This document shows positions 24,801 through 37,131 of a stretch of 64,000 nt of DNA, piece by piece (within the stretch, counting starts at the first letter, position 1; every line of letters starts with the position of its first letter). Origin of the DNA: Tanytarsus gracilentus (taxonomy: Eukaryota; Arthropoda; Insecta; Diptera; Chironomidae); the NCBI GenBank assembly GCA_038502055.1, contig JAXRKN010000028.1, positions 558,001 through 622,000 on the forward strand, given 5' to 3'. The translations under genes and the position numbers were made by a program. The notes beneath the pieces are model-generated. The model worked only from the letters and a program-made list of their open reading frames with translations. It ran no database searches and had not been told where the DNA came from.

Positions 24801-26537
24801 AACATCGAAAAGCGTCTCAGTGACGCAGTTAAAGGGATTAAATCGATTAAAGAAAATTGAATGAAATGCCAGCAGTCACTTGAGGGGAATTTAAAAGCTT
24901 TTTTTGAGAGCTTTTTTATGTTTCTTTGTTCTTTTTTTAGGAAAATGCTTTTAGTCTATGAAATAATCCTTCGAAGGATTTTCTAAAAATAATTAAAGGT
25001 CAATTTGTGGGGAAATTTATTTTTTATTTCTACAAATTTTTTTAAAAAATGCTTAAAAATCAATTTGTCAAAAAAATATAAAAATATTTCCACATTTTCT
25101 TAATAGGTTTCACATCAATCTCAGCTGAATCCACGCCAATGCAAGTTGTAGATCTTTTGAACGATTTATACACCTGCTTCGATAAGATAGTCGGTCACTT
25201 TGATGTCTACAAAGTTGAGACAATCGGTAAGAATGAAATAAAATATTTCAATTCAAATAAAATAAAATTTTCTTTATATTTTCTTAGGTGATGCATACAT
25301 GGTAAGGAGAAAAGTATATTCGAATGTTGAAAATACGATTAGGACATTTTTTTGGGTTGTATTAAATAATAATCTGATGCTTAAGGTCACAAAAATAATA
25401 TTGAAAGGAGAAAAAGTTTTCTTTTACGCTATAAATCTTTTATGGGTTGCTTTTATCTTACTTTTATATGTCAGACTTTGAACCTTAAAGCTCTCGTTTG
25501 AATTTATAAAAAATATTCTATAAGAAAGTCATAATTATTTTTAGAACACATCAAAGCGTTTAAAATATTTTTAGCTCATTCAATTTGCAAACATAAACCG
25601 GTGTCTAAAATAAAATCTCGAAACATTTAAAAAGAAAGCAGAGTAATAAAATCCTCGATCCGTAATTCAATTCTTCCTTTTACTTTCTCAAGGTTGTAAG
25701 CGGACTGCCGGTTAGAAATGGATATTTACATGCTCGTGAAATTGCTCGAATGGCTTTGGCGCTTTTAGCAAAAGTTCACAACTTTAAAATCCGTCATCGA
25801 CCAAATGATACGCTTAAACTTAGAATTGGAATTCATTCAGGACCGGCATGTGCTGGGGTGAGTTTCGATGATATTTAAATTTGAGGATTAGAAAGATTAA
25901 AATATTAATTTCCTCGTCATAGGTTGTGGGTTTAAAAATGCCCCGATATTGTCTCTTCGGCGATACAGTCAATACCGCAAGCCGAATGGAGTCTAATGGT
26001 GAAGCTCTTAAAATTCACATAAGTAACAGTACAAAACAAATTCTCGACAAATTCGGCACTTTCGATGTCGAATCGAGAGGTTATGTGTCGATGAAAGGCA
26101 AGGGTGATATGATGACGTATTGGTTGCATGGAGAAAAAACGCCATCAGAAATTCCTCCCGCAACACTAACCTCAGCTCCCTCTTTGCCAATCATTGAACT
26201 AAGCAATCATCATCAAACGCCTAATCATAACATCGAAACGAATGGCAATGTCAGGGATATAAAATTCAACGACAATAATCACACGACAGAGGCTGATAAA
26301 CCAAATGCAAAGGCAATTGCCGTTGTGCCTCCCTTGACGCCCCAAAATTCTTTCAATTCAAAGAAGAGTTTCATCATGAATTCTAGTCTTCGTAGTAACC
26401 TCAATAGCTGCAGTAGTCTCAAGGATTTATCGCATCAGCCGCTGATAAATGGGAAAAAGCCGGTGCTCTTTAAAAGAAAACAAATTAATTTTGCCAACGA
26501 GAAGCTCCAGCCTCTTTTGAGTAGTGTGGCGAAGTAA
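18825..26537 (+). CDS. Receptor guanylyl cyclase (ANF-receptor type), exon set B plus shared body
   Basis: This membrane receptor converts GTP to cGMP. Exons: 18825-19424, 20852-21122, 21675-22573, 22624-22929, 22996-23167, 23225-23386, 24254-24434, 24501-24736, 25107-25226, 25288-25301, 25693-25857 and 25923-26537, giving 1246 residues. The order is a signal peptide, a ligand-binding ectodomain to about residue 520 (VIIMCANP and FFNIEIFG are family blocks), and a transmembrane helix near 525-548. A kinase-homology domain follows, with HSHGQLKSSNC in place of HRDLKxxN, so it is a pseudokinase. Then come a coiled linker and a cyclase domain near 925-1110. Metal-binding Asp residues are in FSDIVGFT and IGDAY. 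Guanine-specifying Glu (KVETIG) and Cys (PRYCLFGD), plus NTASRME, are intact, so it should be active. The tail is Ser/Asn-rich. I cannot say which Drosophila paralogue it matches. Confidence 0.93.
19425..20851. other. First intron of receptor cyclase exon set B
   Basis: GTGAGT at 19425 to AG at 20850-20851, 1.4 kb, AT-rich. Joining across it restores the family block linking residues 200 and 201. No nested feature recognised. Confidence 0.7.
21310..21377 (-). repeat. tRNA-like sequence, probable SINE head or tRNA pseudogene
   Basis: On the minus strand a perfect B-box motif (GGTTCGATTCC) lies about 40 bases downstream of an A-box-like TAGCAAGTGGTAG. A five-pair anticodon-like stem (TCCGA/TCGGG) with a seven-base loop fits between them. 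The acceptor stem pairs poorly, base 33 of the loop is not T, and the T-stem has a mismatch, so a functional tRNA is unlikely. It lies in the receptor cyclase intron 21123-21674. A T-rich tail follows on the minus strand. Confidence 0.45.
23394..24179 (-). CDS. Nested intronless gene antisense within a receptor cyclase intron, unidentified
   Basis: A single uninterrupted 261-codon frame runs antisense through almost the whole 867-base intron 23387-24253 of the receptor cyclase. Its stop codon lies 8 bases inside the host donor. The ATG sits in a good context (TAAAGAAATG). The product is basic and hydrophilic. An acidic/Ser start (PSDEPEPGPSG) is followed by a His/Arg/Gln-rich stretch and many Arg-Ser pairs. 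A C-terminal third has spaced Cys residues (RCRNCLELISNCIC and EICCF) and a hydrophobic-aromatic motif GFIKPRGDWLIDLEE. No known domain is recognised; the Cys spacing could hint at a small metal site, but that is inference. Codon use looks like the neighbouring genes, and the two antisense frames over it are plain shadows. Intronless nested genes in flies are often testis-expressed, which is only a possibility here. Confidence 0.65.
   Translation of the reverse strand: MPSDEPEPGPSGCSGGSKKDEEKDTSRSGRNVVKIDRRIHHHRPRQPQNQQQQEHNRRSSYDITLRYKINPQQGGTQKSHSIRRIVQRPKSRERSNERGTRYVVHQPDLSRKSHHHLDAVDFYYRSTTYGTRHKDGLNHLRQKTSRGYRTKRALTSSRLHLNRCRNCLELISNCICVLRFDRPTTSDWTTLFKSRPERPRGFIKPRGDWLIDLEESSRVDIEQLAEEKFHPSREICCFPFNTFRIFAKRDIECVDYYRKNS
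24737..25692. other. Receptor cyclase introns around a 14-base microexon
   Basis: Intron 24737-25106, exon 25107-25226, intron 25227-25287, microexon 25288-25301 (GDAYM), intron 25302-25692. The microexon supplies the second metal-binding Asp of the cyclase. No other feature seen. Confidence 0.75.
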
Positions 26538-27783
26538 AAAAAGAGAATGGTTTTAAAAATTCAATCCTCGCACACACGCACACACGAGCATTTGACTGAA
26601 CATGATTATAATTTTTTTTTGATGCGATTAGAAATTTACATAATATAAAGTCGTTAAAAATTGAGATTAAAAAATCTTGAAGAAACAGAAAGAAAAATTT
26701 TGATAAGTTTCCACATCCTGAAAAATAATTTGTGCGTGTAAGATTGATCGCGAAGCTTTAGCGAAAATCATTTTAAATGAAGATTGATCCGAAACATGAC
26801 ATTTCGACTCCTATTTAAACTTTTCTGTATTCTGATCACTCTCGCAGCATTTCCTTTTCCTCTGTAAAATTAAATCTTTTTTCCTTTCAAGTCTCTAAAT
26901 TCACCTGTACAATGGTTTTACTTTAAAGACGGAAATATCAAAGGAATTTTCTTATTTATGGTTGAGAGAAAGCGACAGAAAAATAAATGCGAGAGTGCAG
27001 AAGAAAGGTAGCCAGATGTTTCTCGGAAAGGACAACCTCGAGGCTAAAATATGATAGCTAAGAAGCGGGTGCTTACGTTCAAGGTGATGGCAATGCTGTG
27101 AGTTATGTGACAGAATATAAAATTAAATTCTTGTAAAAAAAATTCAGCGGAAGCGTTGAGGTTAACGTTAAAGAAAATATGTTTCAAGATAAATGAACTT
27201 TATTAAAATTTTAAATTTGTCAAAAAACAAAAGCTTTGATGTCATGAAGCTTTTAAGCTTTCTCAAGGGTATCAAATTCATCCTAAGCATTTTTAAATTT
27301 TCATTCTCTGCTTGAATAATTTCAAACGGCAGTAATAAAAATCGCATTCATCAATTTTCCTCGCGAGGGTGGCAAAAAGAAACATTCTTGAGACACGGTG
27401 TGTTTTTTCTTTGCATTAAAACTTCTAGAATTTTATTTATGATTATTTTGAAATATATGCTGTAAATATAATGTTTATTGTGAGAAAAATGTTTTGTTAG
27501 TCATACACAGATGAAATTGTGAGAATTTTTTATAGAGATGGAAAATAAAAGATTTTCTTTTGTGTAAAAATATGAAATTTTTTTTCGTTCGGCCTGAAAT
27601 GTTCTATGTCCTAACTTTATGGCGTAGTTTAGTGGTAATTGCTCTTTTATATCCACGAATCAGCAATTTTGCGTGTGAGATAATTTTCCTCATCTCCCAT
27701 TGATGTCATCGCGGGTATTTAATGAATAATGGAGTAAAAGTTATTTATGGCAGTTGATAGCTTTAAATAAATCTCCTTGGATG
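26538..27783. other. Convergent intergenic region
   Basis: Lies between the 3' ends of the receptor cyclase (+) and the Dot1 gene (-). It presumably holds both 3' UTRs; several AATAAA-like signals occur (for example near 26980). At 27622-27645 a tRNA A-box-like string without a B box was seen and not accepted. Confidence 0.5.
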
Positions 27784-30700
27784 CTAATCATCTTGCTGAT
27801 GATGCGGTAAATGATGTTTGCTCTTTCTATTTTCCTCAATCATCATTCTCATGCGTCGCTCGTTGCTCAGTTCGGAAGCATAGTCACGTTCGGATTTCAT
27901 TTTTCTCGCATCCTCTTTCTTCATGTGTGAATGATGCGATGCCCGATAATGTTCAACATATGGTGGAATTTCACGCTTTGGACTCACACGTTCCTCCTCA
28001 ATGCTCCTACGATTTAATTCGCCAGCAGCAAATGCCACCAATCTATCGAAGCCAGATGATACGCGAACCTTAAAGTCCTCCTGCCATTGTACATCGTCGA
28101 CATCAGCCATGTCATCTAAGTTTAGAAGAGGGGAAAGAGAGACATTGATCGTTCTTATCACTGAGCGTTCATAAACTTTTTTTTTCTAAAGAAAGCTTTC
28201 ATTATCACTAACTCACTAAAAAAGCTCAAGCTAGTTGCGAGAGAGAGAGAGAAAAAAAAGAAAGAAAAGAAACTAAAATTGACTACATAGCAGGGGAGAT
28301 GGTGTACGAGAGAAATAGTGAGTGAGTGAGTGAAAGAAAAACTAACGGAACATCGAGTTAAATGCGTGCACAATCGAGAAGAAAAAAAACACGAATGAGA
28401 TACTTCAAGCATCTCAATTCAAGCGGCAACAACAGCAAAAATCAATTTAAGTGAAAGCATTGAGCTACGAACACACACAAAGCAACGAATGCTAATTGAT
28501 AGAGTGAGAAAACTATATAAGATGATTGATACATTATTTAAATTCGACAATTTATCAACCACTTAAAGCAACTTAGAGGGTGAAGAGAGAAAGATAGAAA
28601 AGAATAAAATCAAAATTATTACCGTTAATTAATCACATGCATATATTTTTTTTTGAGAAAGAAGAAAAGAGAAAGAGCAAAAATCAAAAAATTTGCAATT
28701 AATTTTTTTTCAGATCTATTTCAATATTATTATTTTCCTTTTAATTAACATTACTCATTAAATTTTATCGTTTGAAAGTGTCAAATTACACAAAATTATT
28801 TTTTTATTATAATTCAAAAAAATGGCAGTATCTTGAGGAATTGTGAATGATTCATTTTATTCACAACGTCTCATTTCATAAACATTTCATTGATGTATTT
28901 TAAAATATTTCTTCGACTAGGATATAACATTTTTTTTAATAATTTTAATCAATGAAATGTCTAGAAAACATCTCCTTAACATATTATTTAAAAAATATTT
29001 ATAGAAAGCAAAAAAAAATATAAGAAGTTAACAAATATCTACTATAGAGAAAGATTTTATGTATGGTGAGGAATTGGAAAAAGAATTTAGCTACCTTCAT
29101 CTCGATGTCGACTTAATGGTGTAAGATTACGTTCGTTGCTACCAGATGACGGTCCAGGTGGGTACATCATATCCTCGTTCATGTCATTGTACATTTGAAT
29201 CCCTCCTCCGCCTGGCGCTCGTTGATGATGAATTACGGGCGATGCTCTTTTCATGCGATTTGAAGAGGCTGGAAGGAAAAAATGGAAATTATCATTATTT
29301 TCACCATAAACAAATTATTTCAAGTGTCAACTTACATTCTTTCTTGATAATATGAGGGTATGGCATGGGAGGGTAAGTCGGAAATTTAGGTTCATTCTCT
29401 GACTCCTCTTTAATTTTCATCGAAGCAATAACATGTTGACGAAGGGATGCGGCGAGACCTTCTAAAGGCGGTTCGTGCTCAACGACTGTGGCCACTTTCT
29501 CCTCCTTTCTCATTGACATTCCAATGTTAGAGGTAAACATTTTTGTGTCAATTTTATAGCTCGACTCCTGTTGATAATTCATTGCTTCATCATGATTACC
29601 ACCACTTCGCAGTGGCGGAGTCGGTATTGCACTCTTTCTCATATTACTATTACTACTATTTCCAGCACCCGAAGACGTCGGTGAGATGTATTTCGAGGTG
29701 ATTGGTAACATTTTTGAGCGATGATCTGCGTACGGATCATGCATGTATTGCTGCTGCTGTTTACTTGCAGTTGGCTTTATGGTTGCATAGGGATGATGAT
29801 GATCATCCATATCACGATCCTGATTAATGCTGCAGTCAATTATCGACTCATGTCTAGAACTACTCGGCATATTATGTTGTATGACAGCATTAATAATCGA
29901 TTGCGGAGTAATTTCTAAAGTTTTCTCAATTTCACTATTGATAAAATCGCCAATAGTTTTTGTTGTCAATTGACTGCCCATCGGACCTTGTGGATGCTGT
30001 GCGAGTTTTTCTTGCGACAAGTGACGACGCAATGCGAGCTTTGCTGGTGAAACTTGCGTGTAATCGGGCTGTGATAACGATGAGCTCGATCTTTGAGTTT
30101 GTGATTTGTTACTGCTGCTACTTCCACCACTATTTATATATTCATTTTCAATAGAACCAACTGAACTTCTTCCCATATCCTGTCGCTCATAACGAACATT
30201 ATCGGGAGTTTTAAATTCCCTCTTTTCATCGACCATATTTCTTTGCGGAAACATTTCTCTCTGTACAAACTGTTGCTGCTGTTGTTGCATCATTTGTTGA
30301 GCCATTTGCGGTGGAATTTGCGATGTCATCTGTGAAGGTTGATGTCTCTGATACATTTTCGACGCCTGTGTCTCATGATGCATAATATTCATGACCTTCG
30401 CAAAGTTGGGCATGTGATCGGTTCGTTTCATTTGAACGTAATTTGACTCTTGTTGCATTTGAAGTTCTCGCTGATGCTCCAATGGTAAGTGCGGTGCCAT
30501 TTGTGGCAAGGGAACCATTTGACGTTGATTTTTGATTGGCGATGATTGTTGTTGTTGCTGTTGATTTGGTGAAATTGTCGATGAAAGATGATGAGGAGGT
30601 CCGACTGTTGAAATTGTAAGCTGATTTGGCGATGGTCCATGGAAGTTTGGATATTGAGATGATTGTTGTTGAGGAATTTTCTTCGGACTCAAATCCCTTC

Positions 30701-33562
30701 CTTGCATCATTGGCTGTTGCTGCAATTGAGGTTGTTGTTGTTGTTGTTGTTGCTGAGGTTGGCTTTGACCTTTTGACGGCGTCGGCGCTTGATCTTGTCC
30801 TTGCAATGCCGATGTAATAATGCTCTTTAAGCGATCCTCAAAATTTACAACTTTATGCGATTCAGCGCTTCCTCCTTTCTTCGATGAAAGCTTTGGCAAG
30901 CCCAATCCGTGGACGTGCGTTAATGAAATACTTGGTGGAGTGGCATTCTTTAGCATCTTCTGCGAAATCATGAGATCTTGTTTTGGCAACATACTCGATG
31001 GATGCGGTTGTTGTTGGATTAAAATTTGTTGCTGAGACTTTTTCGAGTAAGACGCGGCATCTTGAACTTTCGTCGAAGCAACAGTAATTTGTTGGGGTTT
31101 CGGTTGACTCGTGTTTGCCAATTTTCCAGCTTCAATTTGTCGTCCAGTTTCAAGAATCTTTTGAGCTAAAATCTCAGGATTTTTCTCATCGATTTTGCCA
31201 ATTTCAGGAATCTCCGGCCACTCGTGCGTTTTTGGACGATGCTCACGATTTTTCTTTGATTTAGTTTGTTGAGCTTGTGGTGCGGCAGTCGCTTGCTGCT
31301 GCTGCTTATAAATACTTCCCGACACATATATTCCAGGTGGTTGCGATGGAGCGCTTTTTATTTGCGTCGGTAACTCTGACGATTGTTTTTGCTGCTTTTC
31401 TTCATTGGCCTTTTCGATGAGCGCCAACTCAGCCTCTAGCGACGAGATTTTATTTCGCAAATTCTTTCGCTGAATAAATGTATTTTCAATTTCCTTCAAC
31501 ACCAAGTCGTGAGAATCTTTCGATGCCAACTCAAAATCCATTGCTTGTTTCGAGTGCTTCTCGGCCAATTTCTTTACGTGACTGGCGAGAATATTGTTGT
31601 GCTCCTCTTCCAAATTGCTAACTTGAGTTTGAATTTTATTTGCCATCATTTGCAATTCTTTGTGCTTGCCAACAATCTCTTTCGCCTTGCACAACAAGTC
31701 GTTTTGACTACTCGTATTAATGCCAAGTTCTTGCATGCGAGCCTTGAGCAAAACCACACTATCTTCGACGAGAACTTTAATTTGCTTCTCAAGCTGACCA
31801 GTACGATTCAACAAGCGCTTATTTTTCTCTCTCTCATTATCAATTTGAAGCTTGAGGTTCTCTTTAAATTGCGATGATTTCATCGAGTCAAGGAAACTCA
31901 TAAACTGTGCCTTATAGACATCGAGTAATATTTTCAATGCATATGGAACTTCAGAGTGTGAAGGCGGAACATCTAGTTCTTCGTGAATCATTGTTCCAAC
32001 ATAATTCGTGAGATGTTCATCGACACAACCAGCAGCTGGCGGAAGACGGAGACCGATTGCTTGATCCGAAGTACTGAATAAAGTTTCAGTGTGTAAAAGA
32101 TCCAATCCATCGATTTTTGGAGGACGTTTGAGTCCCCTCTTTCTTATTCGACCGGCCGCTGATAGTGGAGGAATTTTTGGAACTTTTGGCTTTGGCCCAG
32201 GAACTCGCTTCGCTCTCGACACTTTCTTTTTCTTTTCAATAACTTCATCCTCCGATTGGCTGCTTCGACCCTTGCAATAATCGCTCCACGCACGACGTGT
32301 TGTAGTTCCACTAACGAATTCGTCATCGCTATCAGTCGTACTACCACTATTTTGCTTATTAAAGTCACGACTCCGACGTGCTTTATTATTTCCATTGCCT
32401 GAAAAGGTTTATGATAATTATAAATACACGCTTGCACATGCACATTGTTTAGAGGTGTTAATTTACCTTCTATATTTCCATTCTTAGTTTTAAGACCTTG
32501 GAAGTAGTTTTCGAGTTTTGTACGGTCGATTGTGTGAAGGTAATATGACACGGGTTTTCTAATTAAATAGAAAAATATTATTAATCTATAAAATTTTTAA
32601 GATAATTAATTTTTATCATACCCCGTCCACGAAACAGAACCACTTCTCGGTGCCATCTCTTTGACATGCATAATTGTTCCAATATCACTTAAATTGCGAT
32701 CGGTAATGCGAAAATTGAGCGGACAGAAACTCTTTGACGAGACAATTTTGGCGGCATCTTTTAGCTCTGCAAATCTCTCCTTCAACTGATGATCAACATT
32801 CGGTCCAAATGCAAAATTGTTTACAAACACCACACTCGACTGCATGATTTTCTCACGATGTTCATCGGCCAAAAAATCTCCTTTAATCAGCTGATATTCA
32901 CCGTATTTCTTGCCAAACCACCTCATCCATGTCCGAAACATGTGATCAACATTCTCTGCGTAGCGAGACGGCACGTCGGCTTTCTCGATGCCGATGCAAA
33001 TTTTTGCGCGCGTAGATGCGGCAACTTGAATAACAACCTGGCCTACGCCACTGCCAAGGTCAATAAACACATCATCTTCGGTGATGTTTATTTCGTCGAC
33101 CATTTGACTAATGAAATCGAAGCTTGTTTCGCCATAAACTTCCGGTGAAAATGGCTCGTAGTTATTAAGCTTCTCGGGTTCGGAGACCGCATAATTGTAG
33201 ACCTGCTGAACAATGTGTTTTAGCATGGCGCGTGACGGCAGTGTTTGGCGCTTAACGGGCAGTGAAGTTCCCTTCTCCAGTGACTTAACACTATCAATGG
33301 CCTTATTGAATCTATCGCAGAAATTCTTCATACTATCATAGTCATTTGTGTCGAGCTCTATGAATGAGATGTCGTCGAGTGACGATTTTATCTCGGGTAT
33401 GTCTTCGCAAACTAATCGCACTGTCTCAATTATCTCGAGTCCACTGTCATGCTTATCGGGACCGATGCCGAGTGATAAGGGCCATTTGTAAACAAAAGGC
33501 TCCGCATCCGAAGGCGAGTGAAGCTTAAGGTCTTTAAATATTTCCGGATTGTGAAATGCCAT
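27784..33562 (-). CDS. gpp: Dot1-type histone H3 lysine-79 methyltransferase (grappa)
   Basis: A nuclear enzyme that methylates H3K79 on nucleosomes using SAM. Exons on the minus strand: 33562-32622, 32558-32467, 32398-29336, 29268-29095 and 28115-27784, total 1533 residues, all phases consistent. The N-terminal 320 residues are the Dot1 fold: YGET (about 143-146), SAM motif DLGSGVGQ (about 168-175), the acidic Glu of GIE near 193, and VNNFAFGP near 247-254. The motif KPVSYYLHTIDRT at the exon 1-2 junction is typical of the family. A Lys/Arg-rich segment follows, then coiled coils (about 430-600) where Dot1L binds AF10-type partners, then a long Gln-rich disordered region and a conserved-looking C-terminal block (DFKVRVSSGFDRL). 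The gene is divergent from Sas-4, with 658 bases between the start codons. An ATG-initiated first exon, without upstream exon, is assumed. Confidence 0.95.
28116..29094. other. Last large intron of the Dot1 gene
   Basis: Minus-strand intron with donor at 29094 (GTAGCT, slightly weak) and acceptor next to 28115. It is AT-rich with GA/GAAA-rich runs near 28240-28340. No coding exon recognised, though an alternative exon cannot be excluded. Confidence 0.6.
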
Positions 33563-34220
33563 TATGATTTACTTTTTCTTCTCTCTATCTCTCTTTCTTC
33601 TTATTGCATAGAGTTTGTCTGCTGCTGCTGCTCTTGTTATTGGTGATTTTTTTCTAGTTTTTTTTTCGCTCGCTTGGATGTTGGAAATCGTCGTGTGTAT
33701 GTATTGTTAAGGTCAATGACTCGTAAATTTAAATCGCCTTCACTATATACTGTCTCGCTTGTTGTCGTCTATCGCGCAATTGCGACGCTTTCTTCCTTTT
33801 AATTTATCTTTTCCAGCGCAATTAAATCAAATTTAAACTTTTACAATTGAATTCTAATAAGACTTTCAGACTTTTCTTATTGTTTTGGGCGCATCACGAG
33901 AGACATTTCTTTTTCAACTAAAAATTTACACTAATTCATTCTCAAACTCATCAACTTTACGATATTTCTCTTCTCGGCACGCTCGACTATCGATTGAACT
34001 AACTTTTAGCCATTTTTCTTTCCTTTATCATTGATTTAAATTAAATTTTAGTATTTTTTCCCCCATTGAAAACCATCAAGTCAGGGTTTTGTAATTTTCC
34101 ATGCATGTTCGGACGAAAGTCGCGTGCGGATAACTTAAAATTGAATTTAACGAACTCGAGCCTAAACAATTTTGTTGATTTTTAATTTTGTTAAGTTTAT
34201 TGCATTTAAAAGGAAGAATT
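33563..34220. promoter_or_regulatory. Divergent promoter region of gpp and Sas-4
   Basis: The 658 bases between the two start codons must contain both promoters and leaders. A short CTG run (near 33620-33635) and pyrimidine-rich stretches lie on the gpp side. No individual core-promoter element is certain. Confidence 0.55.
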
Positions 34221-37034
34221 ATGGACGATCGGCAGCAGGAACTTCAAGAGCAATTGAATGAGCTTAAAAAATATGAGGAAAATGAACGATTTCGGATGGT
34301 TGTAAGTTAAAAATTAAAGTTTGTTGAATTTCTATAGAAACGAAATGATTTTTTTAGCTCCAAAGTAAGAAATCAGTTTTGAGCAAGGATCAATTACAAA
34401 TGTACGAAATACTTGGCATCAGCCTATCGAGTTTCACGCAGCAAAACTATGATCCCGGCGATATAATTGATAAAAGTGATTTTGAGGAAGTTAACGAAAA
34501 GATCCAAGAGATTGAGCCATATGACGATTCTGATGATGATTGCGATGAGCCCTTGAATATTTCACAATCAAAAGAATATAACAATGAGCTGGTTTATAGT
34601 ACGCTTGAGAAGGGAAGCAGCTTGTATGTGCGGAGCGAAAATAATAATAATAATGTTGGACAACAGGTGGTCAAGAAGCCATTTTTAAAGAGAGGAGCTG
34701 GATTGTCAACTCGATTTCGAATACCACCTGATGCTTACAACTTAAAGAATCTACCTCGTTATAAGTATCAAGATCGACTTGAAAAGACAATTAAAAAGCA
34801 AAAGGGCATCGTTGTGAAAGATCCAGTTCGCAGAAAATCCAATGAGAATTCTAACAGGACATCTAGTGAGGGGTTGAGAAAATCGATTGAAACTAAGAAT
34901 ATGGAAAATTTAAAACCTAAAATGACGACTCCACCTGTTGAGACTAAAGAGTTATCAGTTCCAAAGAATATTAATCTAAAAGCACCATCGGAAAAACTTC
35001 CACCGCCTCTGCAGTTAGATGTTGGAAAACTTCTGCCTAAACCACAAGAAAATCTAATTGAAGAAACCCCAAAAGTTGTTAGAACAACGAAAAGTACATG
35101 TTGGGCTCAAATACTCTCAACAAATAACATCAGCGATTGCTCTATAAAAATCAATCAAATGCTAAGTGAGCCACTCGATAATGACCACGATGAAACAAGT
35201 CTTTTTCAGCTGCTCGAAGAACGCATTAAAAATCTAGAGTCATCACCGACCAGCCTCATGAATTTCTTAGCTGCTCTTAAAAATAACGAGGAGAATAATG
35301 ATGACACGGTTGTTAATCCTGACGATCCAATAATTGAAAATACAGATGATGTGTGTCTTCACATTGAGCCGCGTCCTGAGGAGTTATTGAAGAAAATAAC
35401 AATCGATGAAAGCGAAAGCGAAAGCTCATCAGATAATGAAGAAACGCAAAGCAGTGATCATCGAGTTAGATTTTCAGACGACGTTGAAATTTTGCAACAA
35501 AACACTTTACAAGACGATTTTGACGATGCCAATTCTACAATTTTATCGACAGATAACGAGGCTGCTGAATTAACTCAAACATCAACCCCAAATGAGAAGC
35601 AAAAATTTGAAGACTTTAAGCTCAAGATGGTGGGCAGACAAAAGCAGCAGGAGGAGCTTATTAAAACGACCGAACAGTTTAAAATGAAATTGCAGGATAT
35701 TGAGAGGGAAAAGGCAAATATTCTTAAAATGCGTAATAATTTGGAGCTAGAAAGAGTTCAGCTTGAGCATGATCGCGATGACTTTGCGGAACGAATGAAG
35801 GACGAAAAAATTAAAATGGAAATTGAGCTTCACGATGAACGAATAAAGCTCGATCAACAGAAGCAAAAGTATGAGAAATTAATTCGTGACACCAAAAATC
35901 AAGCATCGAAAAAGGAAAGGGAAGAAATTGCTAAATTAAGGGAGACAATTGATGAGCTCAAAGAGGAAATGAAAAATAAGGACGCGCGTCATGGAAGCAC
36001 AACAGCAAGATATCGATCACAAATCAAGCAACTCGAGAAGGAAAATCAAATGTTCAAACTCGAGCTTGAGGTGGCGAGGAAAGAAAATAAGAGATTTGAG
36101 TTGGAAAATGCTCGACTAAAGCGTGACACAAACAGTAAAATGTTGCAGGAAATTAACAAAAATATTGCCGCTCTTGCGAAGCCGGATAGAACTGAAAAGC
36201 CTAAATCAACTGCCAAAAAAGAACCACCAAAGAAAATTGAATCGAATACTAGAAAACGCGTGCAGAGTGTTCCCGTTGTTAAGTCAACTAAAACTCCTGA
36301 AATTTCTTCCTCAAGTGAATCAGAAGATGAATATCCAAAAAGTAAATCATTTAATCCAGTAAAGACTCGAATTTCGGATCCAAAAACCAGTAAATCAACC
36401 TCGGACGTTTGCTCCGAAATGAAACGTGAAATTGTAAATTCCGACGGAAGCAAAGACATTTGGTATCCAAATGGAAATTTGAAGAAAATCTCTCCGGATG
36501 GAATGCTGATAAGAATGCTGTACTATAATAAGGACATAAAAGAGACAAACATCAACGAGGGTACTGTTAAATATTATTATTCTGAAAACAACACGTGGCA
36601 TACGACTTATATCGATGGATTGGAGATTTTAGAGTATCCAAAGTGAGTAATTTAAAAACTAGCAATTAAATTATTTTAAATTTATATTTTTTAGTGGCCA
36701 AATCGAGCACCGATATAAAGATGGAACGGTAGAAATTCATTATCAAGACGGGTCAATAAGAATTACAAATGATAATTGGACGGATGATGTTATGGAGGAG
36801 TGGAGAATGCCTGATGGAACTAATGCAAAGATCTTTAAAAATAACACGAAAATTCTCTCATTTCCTAATGGTCAACGTGAAGTTCACACGCTAAATCATA
36901 AACGACGAGAATATCCTGATGGAACGGTAAAATTGATGTACGCAGATGGCTCGTTGGAAACGAGATATTCAAATGGACGAGTGCGAGTGAAGGATAAAGA
37001 CGGAAATTTAGTTACTGACAATATGAAGAGTTAA
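34221..37034 (+). CDS. Sas-4: Sas-4/CPAP-like centriole assembly protein with TCP10 C-terminal domain
   Basis: A core centriole-duplication factor that links the cartwheel to microtubules and pericentriolar material. Exons: 34221-34301, 34358-36642 and 36695-37034; 901 residues. Visible parts: a short N-terminal helix, an acidic Ser-rich region with basic patches (residues about 100-160, including RFRIPPDAYNLKNLPRYKYQDRLEK, in the area where the family binds tubulin), and a long coiled coil at about 443-632. A C-terminal TCP10/G-box domain follows at about 714-901. It is built from repeats of the type DGSKDIWYPNGNLK and PDGTVKLMYADGSLETRYSNG, which in this family recruits STIL/Ana2. The start at 34221 sits in AAGAATTATGG and gives a complete family-like length. 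It converges with mRpL44, with only 97 bases between stop codons. Confidence 0.92.
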
Positions 37035-37131
37035 CTTTTTAATTGTATCCGAAGCAATAATCTATTAGACTAAAATTAAAAATTTATCATTTTACAAAGT
37101 ATGAAAAATCAATTTTACTTCTTCGCCTTCG

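Noticed and set aside
27620..27670. Possible tRNA fragment (GCGTAGTTTAGTGGTAATTGC)
   Set aside because: A-box and D-arm likeness only; the rest of a tRNA is absent, so it may be chance or an old fragment.
30620..32280. Plus-strand frames opposite the Dot1 gene
   Set aside because: Antisense shadows of the Gln-rich and coiled-coil coding exon.
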